DNA of 64,000 nt from Euwallacea fornicatus (taxonomy: Eukaryota; Arthropoda; Insecta; Coleoptera; Curculionidae): positions 620,001 through 684,000 of the forward strand of contig NW_027096032.1 in NCBI RefSeq assembly GCF_040115645.1, read 5' to 3'. This document shows positions 1 to 11,310 of this stretch, one piece after another. A program made the translations under genes and the position numbers. Each line of letters opens with the position of its first letter. Positions within the stretch are counted from its first letter, which is position 1. A model generated the notes under the pieces. That model saw only the letters and a list, made by a program, of their open reading frames with translations, ran no database searches and was not told where the DNA came from.

Positions 1-174
1 GCTCAAACACACTTCTTTCCTGACTTTTCAAGATTTGAATCTCAGGAACTTCGGCAAATGAGCTCCAAATACCTTCAAAATTTGACAACAGAATCACCTC
101 GTGGAGCTCTTCATCATGACTAATAAGGCTTCATTCTGTCTTGGTGAGTTTTCTAGAAAACGAGTAATTTATGT
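1..174 (+). repeat. Type A monomer, representative (174 bp)
   Basis: Diagnostic bases are ACTTCTTTCCTGAC near the start, GATTTGAATCTCAGGAAC in the middle, GACAACAGAATCACC, then CTCGTGGAGCTCTTC and GACTAATAAGG. Type A carries a second GAGCTC site in the GTGGAGCTCTTC segment that type B lacks. It dominates 1-13920 and returns in islands at 16180-17574 and 21224-22093. A sub-variant reads CTCTTTGATCTC plus GGCTGCATTC, often with TTCGAGATTTG in place of TTCAAGATTTG. Many A monomers are mosaics carrying the B-like CCTACGTAAC or CCTCCGTAAC segment. Confidence 0.95.
148..161. promoter_or_regulatory. 14-bp perfect palindrome with heat-shock-element core (representative)
   Basis: GTTTTCTAGAAAAC is its own reverse complement. 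Its core TTCTAGAA has the form nTTCnnGAAn, two inverted nGAAn units as in a minimal heat shock element. A third, imperfect unit (TGAGT) lies just upstream in phase. The palindrome is kept in most monomers and altered in the TCTAGAGAACG and CTCTAGAAAAAG variants. Binding or regulation is inference only. Two units alone are usually a weak HSF site, but the array would hold hundreds. Confidence 0.5.
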
Positions 175-203
175 GCTCAAACACACTTCTTTCCTGACTT
201 TTC

Positions 204-217
204 GAGATTTGAATCTC
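204..217. repeat. 14-bp dyad GAGATT-TG-AATCTC in a type A sub-variant
   Basis: The change TTCAAG to TTCGAG in some type A monomers completes a perfect inverted repeat with 6-bp arms and a 2-bp spacer. Ordinary type A has 5-bp arms (AGATT-TG-AATCT). Further examples lie near 899, 1249, 2814, 4900, 8904, 13254 and 16556. Confidence 0.7.
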
Positions 218-637
218 AGGAACTTCGGCAAATGAGCTCCAAATACCTTCAAAATTTGACCACAGAATCACCTCTTTGATCTCTTCATCATGACTAATAA
301 GGCTGCATTCTGTCTTCGTGAGTTTTCTAGAAAACGAGTAATTTATGTGCTCAAACACACTTCTTTCCTGACTTTTCAAGATTTGAATCTCAGGAACTTC
401 GGCAAATGAGCTCCAAATACCTTCAAAATTTGACAACAGAATCACCTCGTGGAGCTCTTCATCATGACTAATAAGGCTTCATTCTGTCTTGGTGAGTTTT
501 CTAGAAAACGAGTAATTTATGTGCTCAAACACACTTCTTTCCTGACTTTTCAAGATTTGAATCTCAGGAACTTCGGCAAATGAGCTCCAAATACCTTCAA
601 AATTTGACAACAGAATCACCTCGTGGAGCTCTTCATC

Positions 638-646
638 ATGACTCAT
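638..646. promoter_or_regulatory. ATGACTCAT bZIP-type motif in type B monomers (representative)
   Basis: ATGACTCAT matches the 9-bp palindromic AP-1/GCN4 consensus. It is present wherever the monomer reads CATGACTCATAAGG (most type B and B' monomers) and absent from type A (ATGACTAAT) and type D (ATGATTTCAT). There is no evidence in the sequence that it is used. Chance occurrence fixed by array amplification is the simpler explanation. Confidence 0.35.
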
Positions 647-3480
647 AAGGCTTCATTCTGTCTTGGTGAGTTTTCTAGAAAACGAGTAATTTATGTGCTC
701 AAACACACTTCTTTCCTGACTTTTCAAGATTTGAACCTACGTAACTTCGGCAAATGAGCTCCAAATACCTTCAAAATTTGACCACAGAATCACCTCTTTG
801 ATCTCTTCATCATGACTAATAAGGCTGCATTCTGTCTTCGTGAGTTTTCTAGAAAACGAGTAATTTATGTGCTCAAACACACTTCTTTCCTGACTTTTCG
901 AGATTTGAATCTCAGGAACTTCGGCAAATGAGCTCCAAATACCTTCAAAATTTGACCACAGAATCACCTCTTTGAGCACTTCATCATGACTCATAAGGCT
1001 TCATTCTGTCTTCGTGAGTTTTCTAGAAAACGAGTAATTTATGTGCTCAAACACACTTCTTTCCTGACTTTTCAAGATTTGAACCTACGTAACTTCGGCA
1101 AATGAGTTCCAAATACCTTCAAAATTTGACCACAGAATCACCTCTTTGATCTCTTCATCATGACTAATAAGGCTGCATTCTGTCTTCGTGAGTTTTCTAG
1201 AAAACGAGTAATTTATGTGCTCAAACACACTTCTTTCCTGACTTTTCGAGATTTGAATCTCAGGAACTTCGGCAAATGAGCTCCAAATACCTTCAAAATT
1301 TGACCACAGAATCACCTCTTTGATCTCTTCATCATGACTAATAAGGCTGCATTCTGTCTTCGTGAGTTTTCTAGAAAACGAGTAATTTATGTGCTCAAAC
1401 ACACTTCTTTCCTGACTTTTCAAGATTTGAACCTCCGTAACTTCGGCAAATGAGCTCCAAATACCTTCAAAATTTGACAACAGAATAACCTCGTGGAGCT
1501 CGTCATCATGACTCATAAGGCTTCATTCTGTCTTGGTGAGTTTTCTAGAAAACGAGTAATTTATGTGCTCAAACACACTTCTTTCCTGACTTTTCAAGAT
1601 TTGAACCTCCGTAACTTCGGCAAATGAGCTCCAAATACCTTCAAAATTTGACAACAGAATAACCTCGTGGAGCTCGTCATCATGACTCATAAGGCTTCAT
1701 TCTGTCTTGGTGAGTTTTCTAGAAAACGAGTAATTTATGTGCTCAAACACACATCTTTCGTGACTTTTCAAGATTTGAACCTCCGTAACTTCGGCAAATG
1801 AGCTCCAAATACCTACAAAATTTGACCACAGAATCACCTCTTTGAGCACTTCATCATGACTCATAAGGCTTCATTCTGTCTTCGTGAGTTTTCTAGAAAA
1901 CGAGTAATTTATGTGTTCAAACACACATCTTTCGTGACTTTTCAAGATTTGAACCTACGTAACTTCGGCAAATGAGCTCCAAATACCTTCAAAATTTGAC
2001 AACAGAATCACCTCGTGGAGCTCTTCATCATGACTAATAAGGCTTCATTCTGTCTTGGTGAGTTTTCTAGAAAACGAGTAATTTATGTGCTCAAACACAC
2101 TTCTTTCCTGACTTTTCAAGATTTGAACCTACGTAACTTCGGCAAATGAGCTCCAAATACCTTCAAAATTTGACCACAGAATCACCTCTTTGATCTCTTC
2201 ATCATGACTAATAAGGCTGCATTCTGTCTTCGTGAGTTTTCTAGAAAACGAGTAATTTATGTGCTCAAACACACTTCTTTCCTGACTTTTCAAGATTGGA
2301 ATCTCAGGAACTTCGGCAAATGAGCTCCAAATACCTTCAAAATTTGACAACAGAATCACCTCGTGGAGCTCTTCATCATGACTAATAAGGCTTCATTCTG
2401 TCTTGGTGAGTTTTCTAGAAAACGAGTAATTTATGTGCTCAAACACACTTCTTTCCTGACTTTTCAAGATTTGAATCTCAGGAACTTCGGCAAATGAGCT
2501 CCAAATACCTTCAAAATTTGACAACAGAATCACCTCGTGGAGCTCTTCATCATGACTAATAAGGCTTCATTCTGTCTTGGTGAGTTTTCTAGAAAACGAG
2601 TAATTTATGTGCTCAAACACACTTCTTTCCTGACTTTTCAAGATTTGAACCTACGTAACTTCGGCAAATGAGCTCCAAATACCTTCAAAATTTGACCACA
2701 GAATCACCTCTTTGATCTCTTCATCATGACTAATAAGGCTGCATTCTGTCTTCGTGAGTTTTCTAGAAAACGAGTAATTTATGTGCTCAAACACACTTCT
2801 TTCCTGACTTTTCGAGATTTGAATCTCAGGAACTTCGGCAAATGAGCTCCAAATACCTTCAAAATTTGACCACAGAATCACCTCTTTGATCTCTTCATCA
2901 TGACTAATAAGGCTGCATTCTGTCTTCGTGAGTTTTCTAGAAAACGAGTAATTTATGTGCTCAAACACAATTCTTTCCTGACTTTTCAAGATTTGAATCT
3001 CAGGAACTTCGGCAAATGAGCTCCAAATACCTTCAAAATTTGACAACAGAATCACCTCGTGGAGCTCTTCATCATGACTAATAAGGCTTCATTCTGTCTT
3101 GGTGAGTTTTCTAGAAAACGAGTAATTTATGTGCTCAAACACACTTCTTTCCTGACTTTTCAAGATTTGAATCTCAGGAACTTCGGCAAATGAGCTCCAA
3201 ATACCTTCAAAATTTGACCACAGAATCACCTCTTTGAGCACTTCATCATGACTCATAAGGCTTCATTCTGTCTTGGTGAGTTTTCTAGAAAACGAGTAAT
3301 TTATGTGCTCAAACACACATCTTTCGCGACTTTTCAAGATTTGAACCTCCGTAACTTCGACAAATGAGCTCCAAATACCTACAAAATTTGACCACAGAAT
3401 CACCTCTTTGGGCACTTCATCATGACTCATAAGGCTTCATTCTGTCTTGGTGAGTTTTCTAGAAAACGAGTAATTTATGT

Positions 3481-4524
3481 GCTCAAACACACTTCTTTCC
3501 TGACTTTTCAAGATTTGAATCTCAGGAACTTCGGCAAATGAGCTCCAAATACCTTCAAAATTTGACAACAGAATCACCTCGTGGAGCTCTTCATCATGAC
3601 TAATAAGGCTTCATTCTGTCTTGGTGAGTTTTCTAGAAAACGAGTAATTTATGTGCTCAAACACACTTCTTTCCTGACTTTTCAAGATTTGAATCTCAGG
3701 AACTTCGGCAAATGAGCTCCAAATACCTTCAAAATTTGACCACAGAATCACCTCTTTGAGCACTTCATCATGACTCATAAGGCTTCATTCTGTCTTGGTG
3801 AGTTTTCTAGAAAACGAGTAATTTATGTGCTCAAACACACAACTTTCGTGACTTTTCAAGATTTGAACCTCCGTAACTTCGACAAATGAGCTCCAAATAC
3901 CTACAAAATTTGACCACAGAATCACCTCTTTGGGCACTTCATCATGACTCATAAGGCTTCATTCTGTCTTGGTGAGTTTTCTAGAAAACGAGTAATTTAT
4001 GTGCTCAAACACACAACTTTCGTGACTTTTCAAGATTTGAACCTCCGTAACTTCGGCAAATGAGCTCCAAATACCTTCAAAATTTGACCACAGAATCACC
4101 TCTTTGATCTCTTCATCATGACTAATAAGGCTGCATTCTGTCTTCGTGAGTTTTCTAGAAAACGAGTAATTTATGTGCTCAAACACACTTCTTTCCTGAC
4201 ATTTCAAGATTTGAATCTCAGGAACTTCGGCAAATGAGCTCCAAATACCTTCAAAATTTGACAACAGAATCACCTCGTGGAGCTCTTCATCATGACTAAT
4301 AAGGCTTCATTCTGTCTTGGTGAGTTTTCTAGAAAACGAGTAATTTATGTGCTCAAACACACTTCTTTCCTGACTTTTCAAGATTTGAATCTCAGGAACT
4401 TCTGCAAATGAGCTCCAAATACCTTCAAAATTTGACAACAGAATCACCTCGTGGAGCTCTTCATCATGACTAATAAGGCTTCATTCTGTCTTGGTGAGTT
4501 TTCTAGAAAACGAGTAATTTATGT
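3481..4524 (+). repeat. Six-monomer segment, left copy of a 4176-bp-spaced duplication
   Basis: It matches 7657-8700 at an offset of exactly 4176 bp (24 x 174). Shared rare markers are TTTGGGCAC (3932 and 8108), the CTGACATTTC variant (4198 and 8374), and the CAACTTTCG/TTCGACAAATG monomer. One difference seen is CTTCTGC at about 4402 against CTTCGGC. Matching stops in the monomers on both sides. Confidence 0.85.
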
Positions 4525-5916
4525 GCTCAAACACACTTCTTTCCTGACTTTTCAAGATTTGAATCTCAGGAACTTCGGCAAATGAGCTCCAAATACCTTC
4601 AAAATTTGACAACAGAATCACCTCTTGGAGCTCTTCATCATGACTAATAAGGCTTCATTCTGTCTTGGTGAGTTTTCTAGAAAACGAGTAATTTATGTGC
4701 TCAAACACACTTCTTTCCTGACTTTTCAAGATTTGAACCTACGTAACTTCGGCAAATGAGCTCCAAATACCTTCAAAATTTGACCACAGAATCACCTCTT
4801 TGATCTCTTCATCATGACTAATAAGGCTGCATTCTGTCTTCGTGAGTTTTCTAGAAAACGAGTAATTTATGTGCTCAAACACACTTCTTTCCTGACTTTT
4901 CGAGATTTGAATCTCAGGAACTTCGGCAAATGAGCTCCAAATACCTTCAAAATTTGACCACAGAATCACCTCTTTGATCTCTTCATCATGACTAATAAGG
5001 CTGCATTCTGTCTTCGTGAGTTTTCTAGAAAACGAGTAATTTATGTGCTCAAACACACTTCTTTCCTGACTTTTCAAGATTTGAATCTCAGGAACTTCGG
5101 CAAATGAGCTCCAAATACCTTCAAAATTTGACAACAGAATCACCTCTTGGAGCTCTTCATCATGACTAATAAGGCTTCATTCTGTCTTGGTGAGTTTTCT
5201 AGAAAACGAGTAATTTATGTGCTCAAACACACTTCTTTCCTGACTTTTCAAGATTTGAACCTACGTAACTTCGGCAAATGAGCTCCAAATACCTTCAAAA
5301 TTTGACCACAGAATCACCTCTTTGATCTCTTCATCATGACTAATAAGGCTTCATTCTGTCTTGGTGAGTTTTCTAGAAAACGAGTAATTTATGTGCTCAA
5401 ACACACTTCTTTCCTGACTTTTCAAGATTTGAATCTCAGGAACTTCGGCAAATGAGCTCCAAATACCTTCAAAATTTGACAACAGAATCACCTCGTGGAG
5501 CTCTTCATCATGACTAATAAGGCTTCATTCTGTCTTGGTGAGTTTTCTAGAAAACGAGTAATTTATGTGCTCAAACACACATCTTTCGTGACTTTTCAAG
5601 ATTTGAACCTCCGTAACTTCGGCAAATGAGCTCCAAATACCTACAAAATTTGACCACAGAATCACCTCTTTGAGCACTTCATCATGACTCATAAGGCTTC
5701 ATTCTGTCTTGGTGAGTTTTCTAGAGAACGTCTAATTTATGTGCTCAAACACACTTCTTTCCTGACTTTTCAAGATTTGAATCTCAGGAACTTCGGCAAA
5801 TGAGCTCCAAATACCTTCAAAATTTGACAACAGAATCACCTCGTGGAGCTCTTCATCATGACTAATAAGGCTTCATTCTGTCTTTGTGAGTTTTCTAGAA
5901 AACGAGTAATTTATGT

Positions 5917-7656
5917 GCTCAAACACACTTCTTTCCTGACTTTTCAAGATTTGAACCTACGTAACTTCGGCAAATGAGCTCCAAATACCTTCAAAATGTG
6001 ACCACAGAATCACCTCTTTGATCTCTTCATCATGACTAATAAGGCTGCATTCTGTCTTCGTGAGTTTTCTAGAAAACGAGTAATTTATGTGCTCAAACAC
6101 ACTTCTTTCCTGACTTTTCAAGATTTGAACCTACGTAACTTCGGCAAATGAGCTCCAAATACCTTCAAAATTTGACCACAGAATCACCTCTTTGATCTCT
6201 TCATCATGACTAATAAGGCTGCATTCTGTCTTCGTGAGTTTTCTAGAAAACGAGTAATTTATGTGCTCAAACACACTTCTTTCCTGACTTTTCAAGATTT
6301 GAACCTACGTAACTTCGGCAAATGAGCTCCAAATACCTTCAAAATTTGACCACAGAATCACCTCTTTGAGCACTTCATCATGACTCATAAGGCTTCATTC
6401 TGTCTTCGTGAGTTTTCTAGAAAACGAGTAATTTATGTGCTCAAACACACTTCTTTCCTGACTTTTCAAGATTTGAACCTACGTAACTTCGGCAAATGAG
6501 CTCCAAATACCTTCAAAATTTGACCACAGAATCACCTCTTTGATCTCTTCATCATGACTAATAAGGCTGCATTCTGTCTTCGTGAGTTTTCTAGAAAACG
6601 AGTAATTTATGTGCTCAAACACACTTCTTTCCTGACTTTTCAAGATTTGAATCTCAGGAACTTCGGCAAATGAGCTCCAAATACCTTCAAAATTTGACCA
6701 CAGAATCACCTCTTTGATCTCTTCATCATGACTCATAAGGCTTCATTCTGTCTTCGTGAGTTTTCTAGAAAACGAGTAATTTATGTGCTCAAACACACTT
6801 CTTTCCTGACTTTTCAAGATTTGAACCTACGTAACTTCGGCAAATGAGCTCCAAATACCTTCAAAATGTGACCACAGAATCACCTCTTTGATCTCTTCAT
6901 CATGACTAATAAGGCTGCATTCTGTCTTCGTGAGTTTTCTAGAAAACGAGTAATTTATGTGCTCAAACACACTTCTTTCCTGACTTTTCAAGATTTGAAC
7001 CTACGTAACTTCGGCAAATGAGCTCCAAATACCTTCAAAATTTGACCACAGAATCACCTCTTTGATCTCTTCATCATGACTAATAAGGCTGCATTCTGTC
7101 TTCGTGAGTTTTCTAGAAAACGAGTAATTTATGTGCTCAAACACACTTCTTTCCTGACTTTTCAAGATTTGAACCTACGTAACTTCGGCAAATGAGCTCC
7201 AAATACCTTCAAAATTTGACCACAGAATCACCTCTTTGAGCACTTCATCATGACTCATAAGGCTTCATTCTGTCTTCGTGAGTTTTCTAGAAAACGAGTA
7301 ATTTATGTGCTCAAACACACTTCTTTCCTGACTTTTCAAGATTTGAACCTACGTAACTTCGGCAAATGAGCTCCAAATACCTTCAAAATTTGACCACAGA
7401 ATCACCTCTTTGATCTCTTCATCATGACTAATAAGGCTGCATTCTGTCTTCGTGAGTTTTCTAGAAAACGAGTAATTTATGTGCTCAAACACACTTCTTT
7501 CCTGACTTTTCAAGATTTGAATCTCAGGAACTTCGGCAAATGAGCTCCAAATACCTTCAAAATTTGACCACAGAATCACCTCTTTGAGCACTTCATCATG
7601 ACTCATAAGGCTTCATTCTGTCTTCGTGAGTTTTCTAGAAAACGAGTAATTTATGT
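5917..7656 (+). repeat. Tandem duplication of a 5-monomer unit (2 x 870 bp)
   Basis: 5917-6786 and 6787-7656 share the order of monomer variants, including the rare TCAAAATGTGACC at 5991 and 6861 (offset 870). The fifth monomer differs: TTGATCTCTTC in copy 1, TTGAGCACTTC in copy 2. This is a recent local duplication by the look of it. Confidence 0.9.
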
Positions 7657-8700
7657 GCTCAAACACACTTCTTTCCTGACTTTTCAAGATTTGAATCTCA
7701 GGAACTTCGGCAAATGAGCTCCAAATACCTTCAAAATTTGACAACAGAATCACCTCGTGGAGCTCTTCATCATGACTAATAAGGCTTCATTCTGTCTTGG
7801 TGAGTTTTCTAGAAAACGAGTAATTTATGTGCTCAAACACACTTCTTTCCTGACTTTTCAAGATTTGAATCTCAGGAACTTCGGCAAATGAGCTCCAAAT
7901 ACCTTCAAAATTTGACCACAGAATCACCTCTTTGAGCACTTCATCATGACTCATAAGGCTTCATTCTGTCTTGGTGAGTTTTCTAGAAAACGAGTAATTT
8001 ATGTGCTCAAACACACAACTTTCGTGACTTTTCAAGATTTGAACCTCCGTAACTTCGACAAATGAGCTCCAAATACCTACAAAATTTGACCACAGAATCA
8101 CCTCTTTGGGCACTTCATCATGACTCATAAGGCTTCATTCTGTCTTGGTGAGTTTTCTAGAAAACGAGTAATTTATGTGCTCAAACACACAACTTTCGTG
8201 ACTTTTCAAGATTTGAACCTCCGTAACTTCGGCAAATGAGCTCCAAATACCTTCAAAATTTGACCACAGAATCACCTCTTTGATCTCTTCATCATGACTA
8301 ATAAGGCTGCATTCTGTCTTCGTGAGTTTTCTAGAAAACGAGTAATTTATGTGCTCAAACACACTTCTTTCCTGACATTTCAAGATTTGAATCTCAGGAA
8401 CTTCGGCAAATGAGCTCCAAATACCTTCAAAATTTGACAACAGAATCACCTCGTGGAGCTCTTCATCATGACTAATAAGGCTTCATTCTGTCTTGGTGAG
8501 TTTTCTAGAAAACGAGTAATTTATGTGCTCAAACACACTTCTTTCCTGACTTTTCAAGATTTGAATCTCAGGAACTTCGGCAAATGAGCTCCAAATACCT
8601 TCAAAATTTGACAACAGAATCACCTCGTGGAGCTCTTCATCATGACTAATAAGGCTTCATTCTGTCTTGGTGAGTTTTCTAGAAAACGAGTAATTTATGT
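7657..8700 (+). repeat. Six-monomer segment, right copy of the 4176-bp duplication
   Basis: Counterpart of 3481-4524. Its left edge at 7657 coincides with the right edge of the 5-mer tandem duplication 5917-7656, so the two events share a junction. Confidence 0.85.
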
Positions 8701-9570
8701 GCTCAAACACACTTCTTTCCTGACTTTTCAAGATTTGAATCTCAGGAACTTCGGCAAATGAGCTCCAAATACCTTCAAAATTTGACAACAGAATCACCTC
8801 TTTGATCTCTTCATCATGACTAATAAGGCTGCATTCTGTCTTCGTGAGTTTTCTAGAAAACGAGTAATTTATGTGCTCAAACACACTTCTTTCCTGACTT
8901 TTCGAGATTTGAATCTCAGGAACTTCGGCAAATGAGCTCCAAATACCTTCAAAATTTGACCACAGAATCACCTCTTTGATCTCTTCATCATGACTAATAA
9001 GGCTGCATTCTGTCTTCGTGAGTTTTCTAGAAAACGAGTAATTTATGTGCTCAAACACACTTCTTTCCTGACTTTTCAAGATTTGAATCTCAGGAACTTC
9101 GGCAAATGAGCTCCAAATACCTTCAAAATTTGACAACAGAATCACCTCGTGGAGCTCTTCATCATGACTAATAAGGCTTCATTCTGTCTTGGTGAGTTTT
9201 CTAGAAAACGAGTAATTTATGTGCTCAAACACACTTCTTTCCTGACTTTTCAAGATTTGAATCTCAGGAACTTCGGCAAATGAGCTCCAAATACCTTCAA
9301 AATTTGACAACAGAATCACCTCGTGGAGCTCTTCATCATGACTAATAAGGCTTCATTCTGTCTTGGTGAGTTTTCTAGAAAACGAGTAATTTATGTGCTC
9401 AAACACACTTCTTTCCTGACTTTTCAAGATTTGAATCTCAGGAACTTCGGCAAATGAGCTCCAAATACCTTCAAAATTTGACAACAGAATCACCTCGTGG
9501 AGCTCTTCATCATGACTAATAAGGCTTCATTCTGTCTTGGTGAGTTTTCTAGAAAACGAGTAATTTATGT

Positions 9571-10266
9571 GCTCAAACACACTTCTTTCCTGACTTTTCA
9601 AGATTTGAACCTCCGTAACTTCGGCAAATGAGCTCCAAATACCTTCAAAATTTGACAACAGAATAACCTCGTGGAGCTCGTCATCATGACTCATAAGGCT
9701 TCATTCTGTCTTGGTGAGTTTTCTAGAAAACGAGTAATTTATGTGCTCAAACACACATCTTTCGTGACTTTTCAAGATTTGAACCTCCGTAACTTCGGCA
9801 AATGAGCTCCAAATACCTACAAAATTTGACCACAGAATCACCTCTTTGAGCACTTCATCATGACTCATAAGGCTTCATTCTGTCTTGGTGAGTTTTCTAG
9901 AAAACGAGTAATTTATGTGCTCAAACACACTTCTTTCCTGACTTTTCAAGATTTGAACCTACGTAACTTCGGCAAATGAGCTCCAAATACCTTCAAAATT
10001 TGACCACAGAATCACCTCTTTGATCTCTTCATCATGACTAATAAGGCTGCATTCTGTCTTCGTGAGTTTTCTAGAAAACGAGTAATTTATGTGCTCAAAC
10101 ACACTTCTTTCCTGACTTTTCAAGATTTGAATCTCAGGAACTTCGGCAAATGAGCTCCAAATACCTTCAAAATTTGACAACAGAATCACCTCGTGGAGCT
10201 CTTCATCATGACTAATAAGGCTTCATTCTGTCTTGGTGAGTTTTCTAGAAAACGAGTAATTTATGT
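9571..10266 (+). repeat. Four-monomer module (696 bp), first copy
   Basis: The module order is: CCTCCG monomer with GTGGAGCTCGTC; CCTACAAAATTT/TTGAGCAC monomer; A monomer with CCTACG and GGCTGCATT; A monomer with GAATCTCAGG. GTGGAGCTCGTC starts at 9671. The module restarts at 10267 but diverges after two monomers; that copy carries a private CCAATTACC near 10506. Confidence 0.88.
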
Positions 10267-11310
10267 GCTCAAACACACTTCTTTCCTGACTTTTCAAGAT
10301 TTGAACCTCCGTAACTTCGGCAAATGAGCTCCAAATACCTTCAAAATTTGACAACAGAATAACCTCGTGGAGCTCGTCATCATGACTCATAAGGCTTCAT
10401 TCTGTCTTGGTGAGTTTTCTAGAAAACGAGTAATTTATGTGCTCAAACACACATCTTTCGTGACTTTTCAAGATTTGAACCTCCGTAACTTCGGCAAATG
10501 AGCTCCAATTACCTACAAAATTTGACCACAGAATCACCTCTTTGAGCACTTCATCATGACTCATAAGGCTTCATTCTGTCTTCGTGAGTTTTCTAGAAAA
10601 CGAGTAATTTATGTGTTCAAACACACATCTTTCGTGACTTTTCAAGATTTGAACCTACGTAACTTCGGCAAATGAGCTCCAAATACCTTCAAAATTTGAC
10701 AACAGAATCACCTCGTGGAGCTCTTCATCATGACTAATAAGGCTTCATTCTGTCTTGGTGAGTTTTCTAGAAAACGAGTAATTTATGTGCTCAAACACAC
10801 TTCTTTCCTGACTTTTCAAGATTTGAATCTCAGGAACTTCGGCAAATGAGCTCCAAATACCTTCAAAATTTGACAACAGAATCACCTCGTGGAGCTCTTC
10901 ATCATGACTAATAAGGCTTCATTCTGTCTTGGTGAGTTTTCTAGAAAACGAGTAATTTATGTGCTCAAACACACTTCTTTCCTGACTTTTCAAGATTTGA
11001 ACCTCCGTAACTTCGGCAAATGAGCTCCAAATACCTTCAAAATTTGACAACAGAATCACCTCGTGGAGCTCTTCATCATGACTAATAAGGCTTCATTCTG
11101 TCTTGGTGAGTTTTCTAGAAAACGAGTAATTTATGTGCTCAAACACACTTCTTTCCTGACTTTTCAAGATTTGAATCTCAGGAACTTCGGCAAATGAGCT
11201 CCAAATACCTTCAAAATTTGACAACAGAATCACCTCGTGGAGCTCTTCATCATGACTAATAAGGCTTCATTCTGTCTTGGTGAGTTTTCTAGAAAACGAG
11301 TAATTTATGT

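Noticed and set aside
51..66. CENP-B box at CTTCGGCAAATGAGC (consensus nTTCGnnnnAnnCGGGn)
   Set aside because: TTCG and the central A match, but the required CGGG is AGCT here. Only half of the core is present, in every subtype I checked.
142..150. 5' splice-site-like GGTGAGT in each monomer (TTGGTGAGTT)
   Set aside because: It matches the donor consensus after the cut but not the AG before it, and no gene, branch point or exon context exists. Repetition alone makes it frequent.
131..9145. Minus-strand open frames of 76-162 residues, such as 131-445, 1085-1516, 4739-5143 and 8657-9145, reading as a 58-residue repeat
   Set aside because: They are by-products of a stop-poor satellite strand with a period divisible by three. 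They start and stop at variant monomers, have no promoter or fixed start, and match no protein family I recognise.
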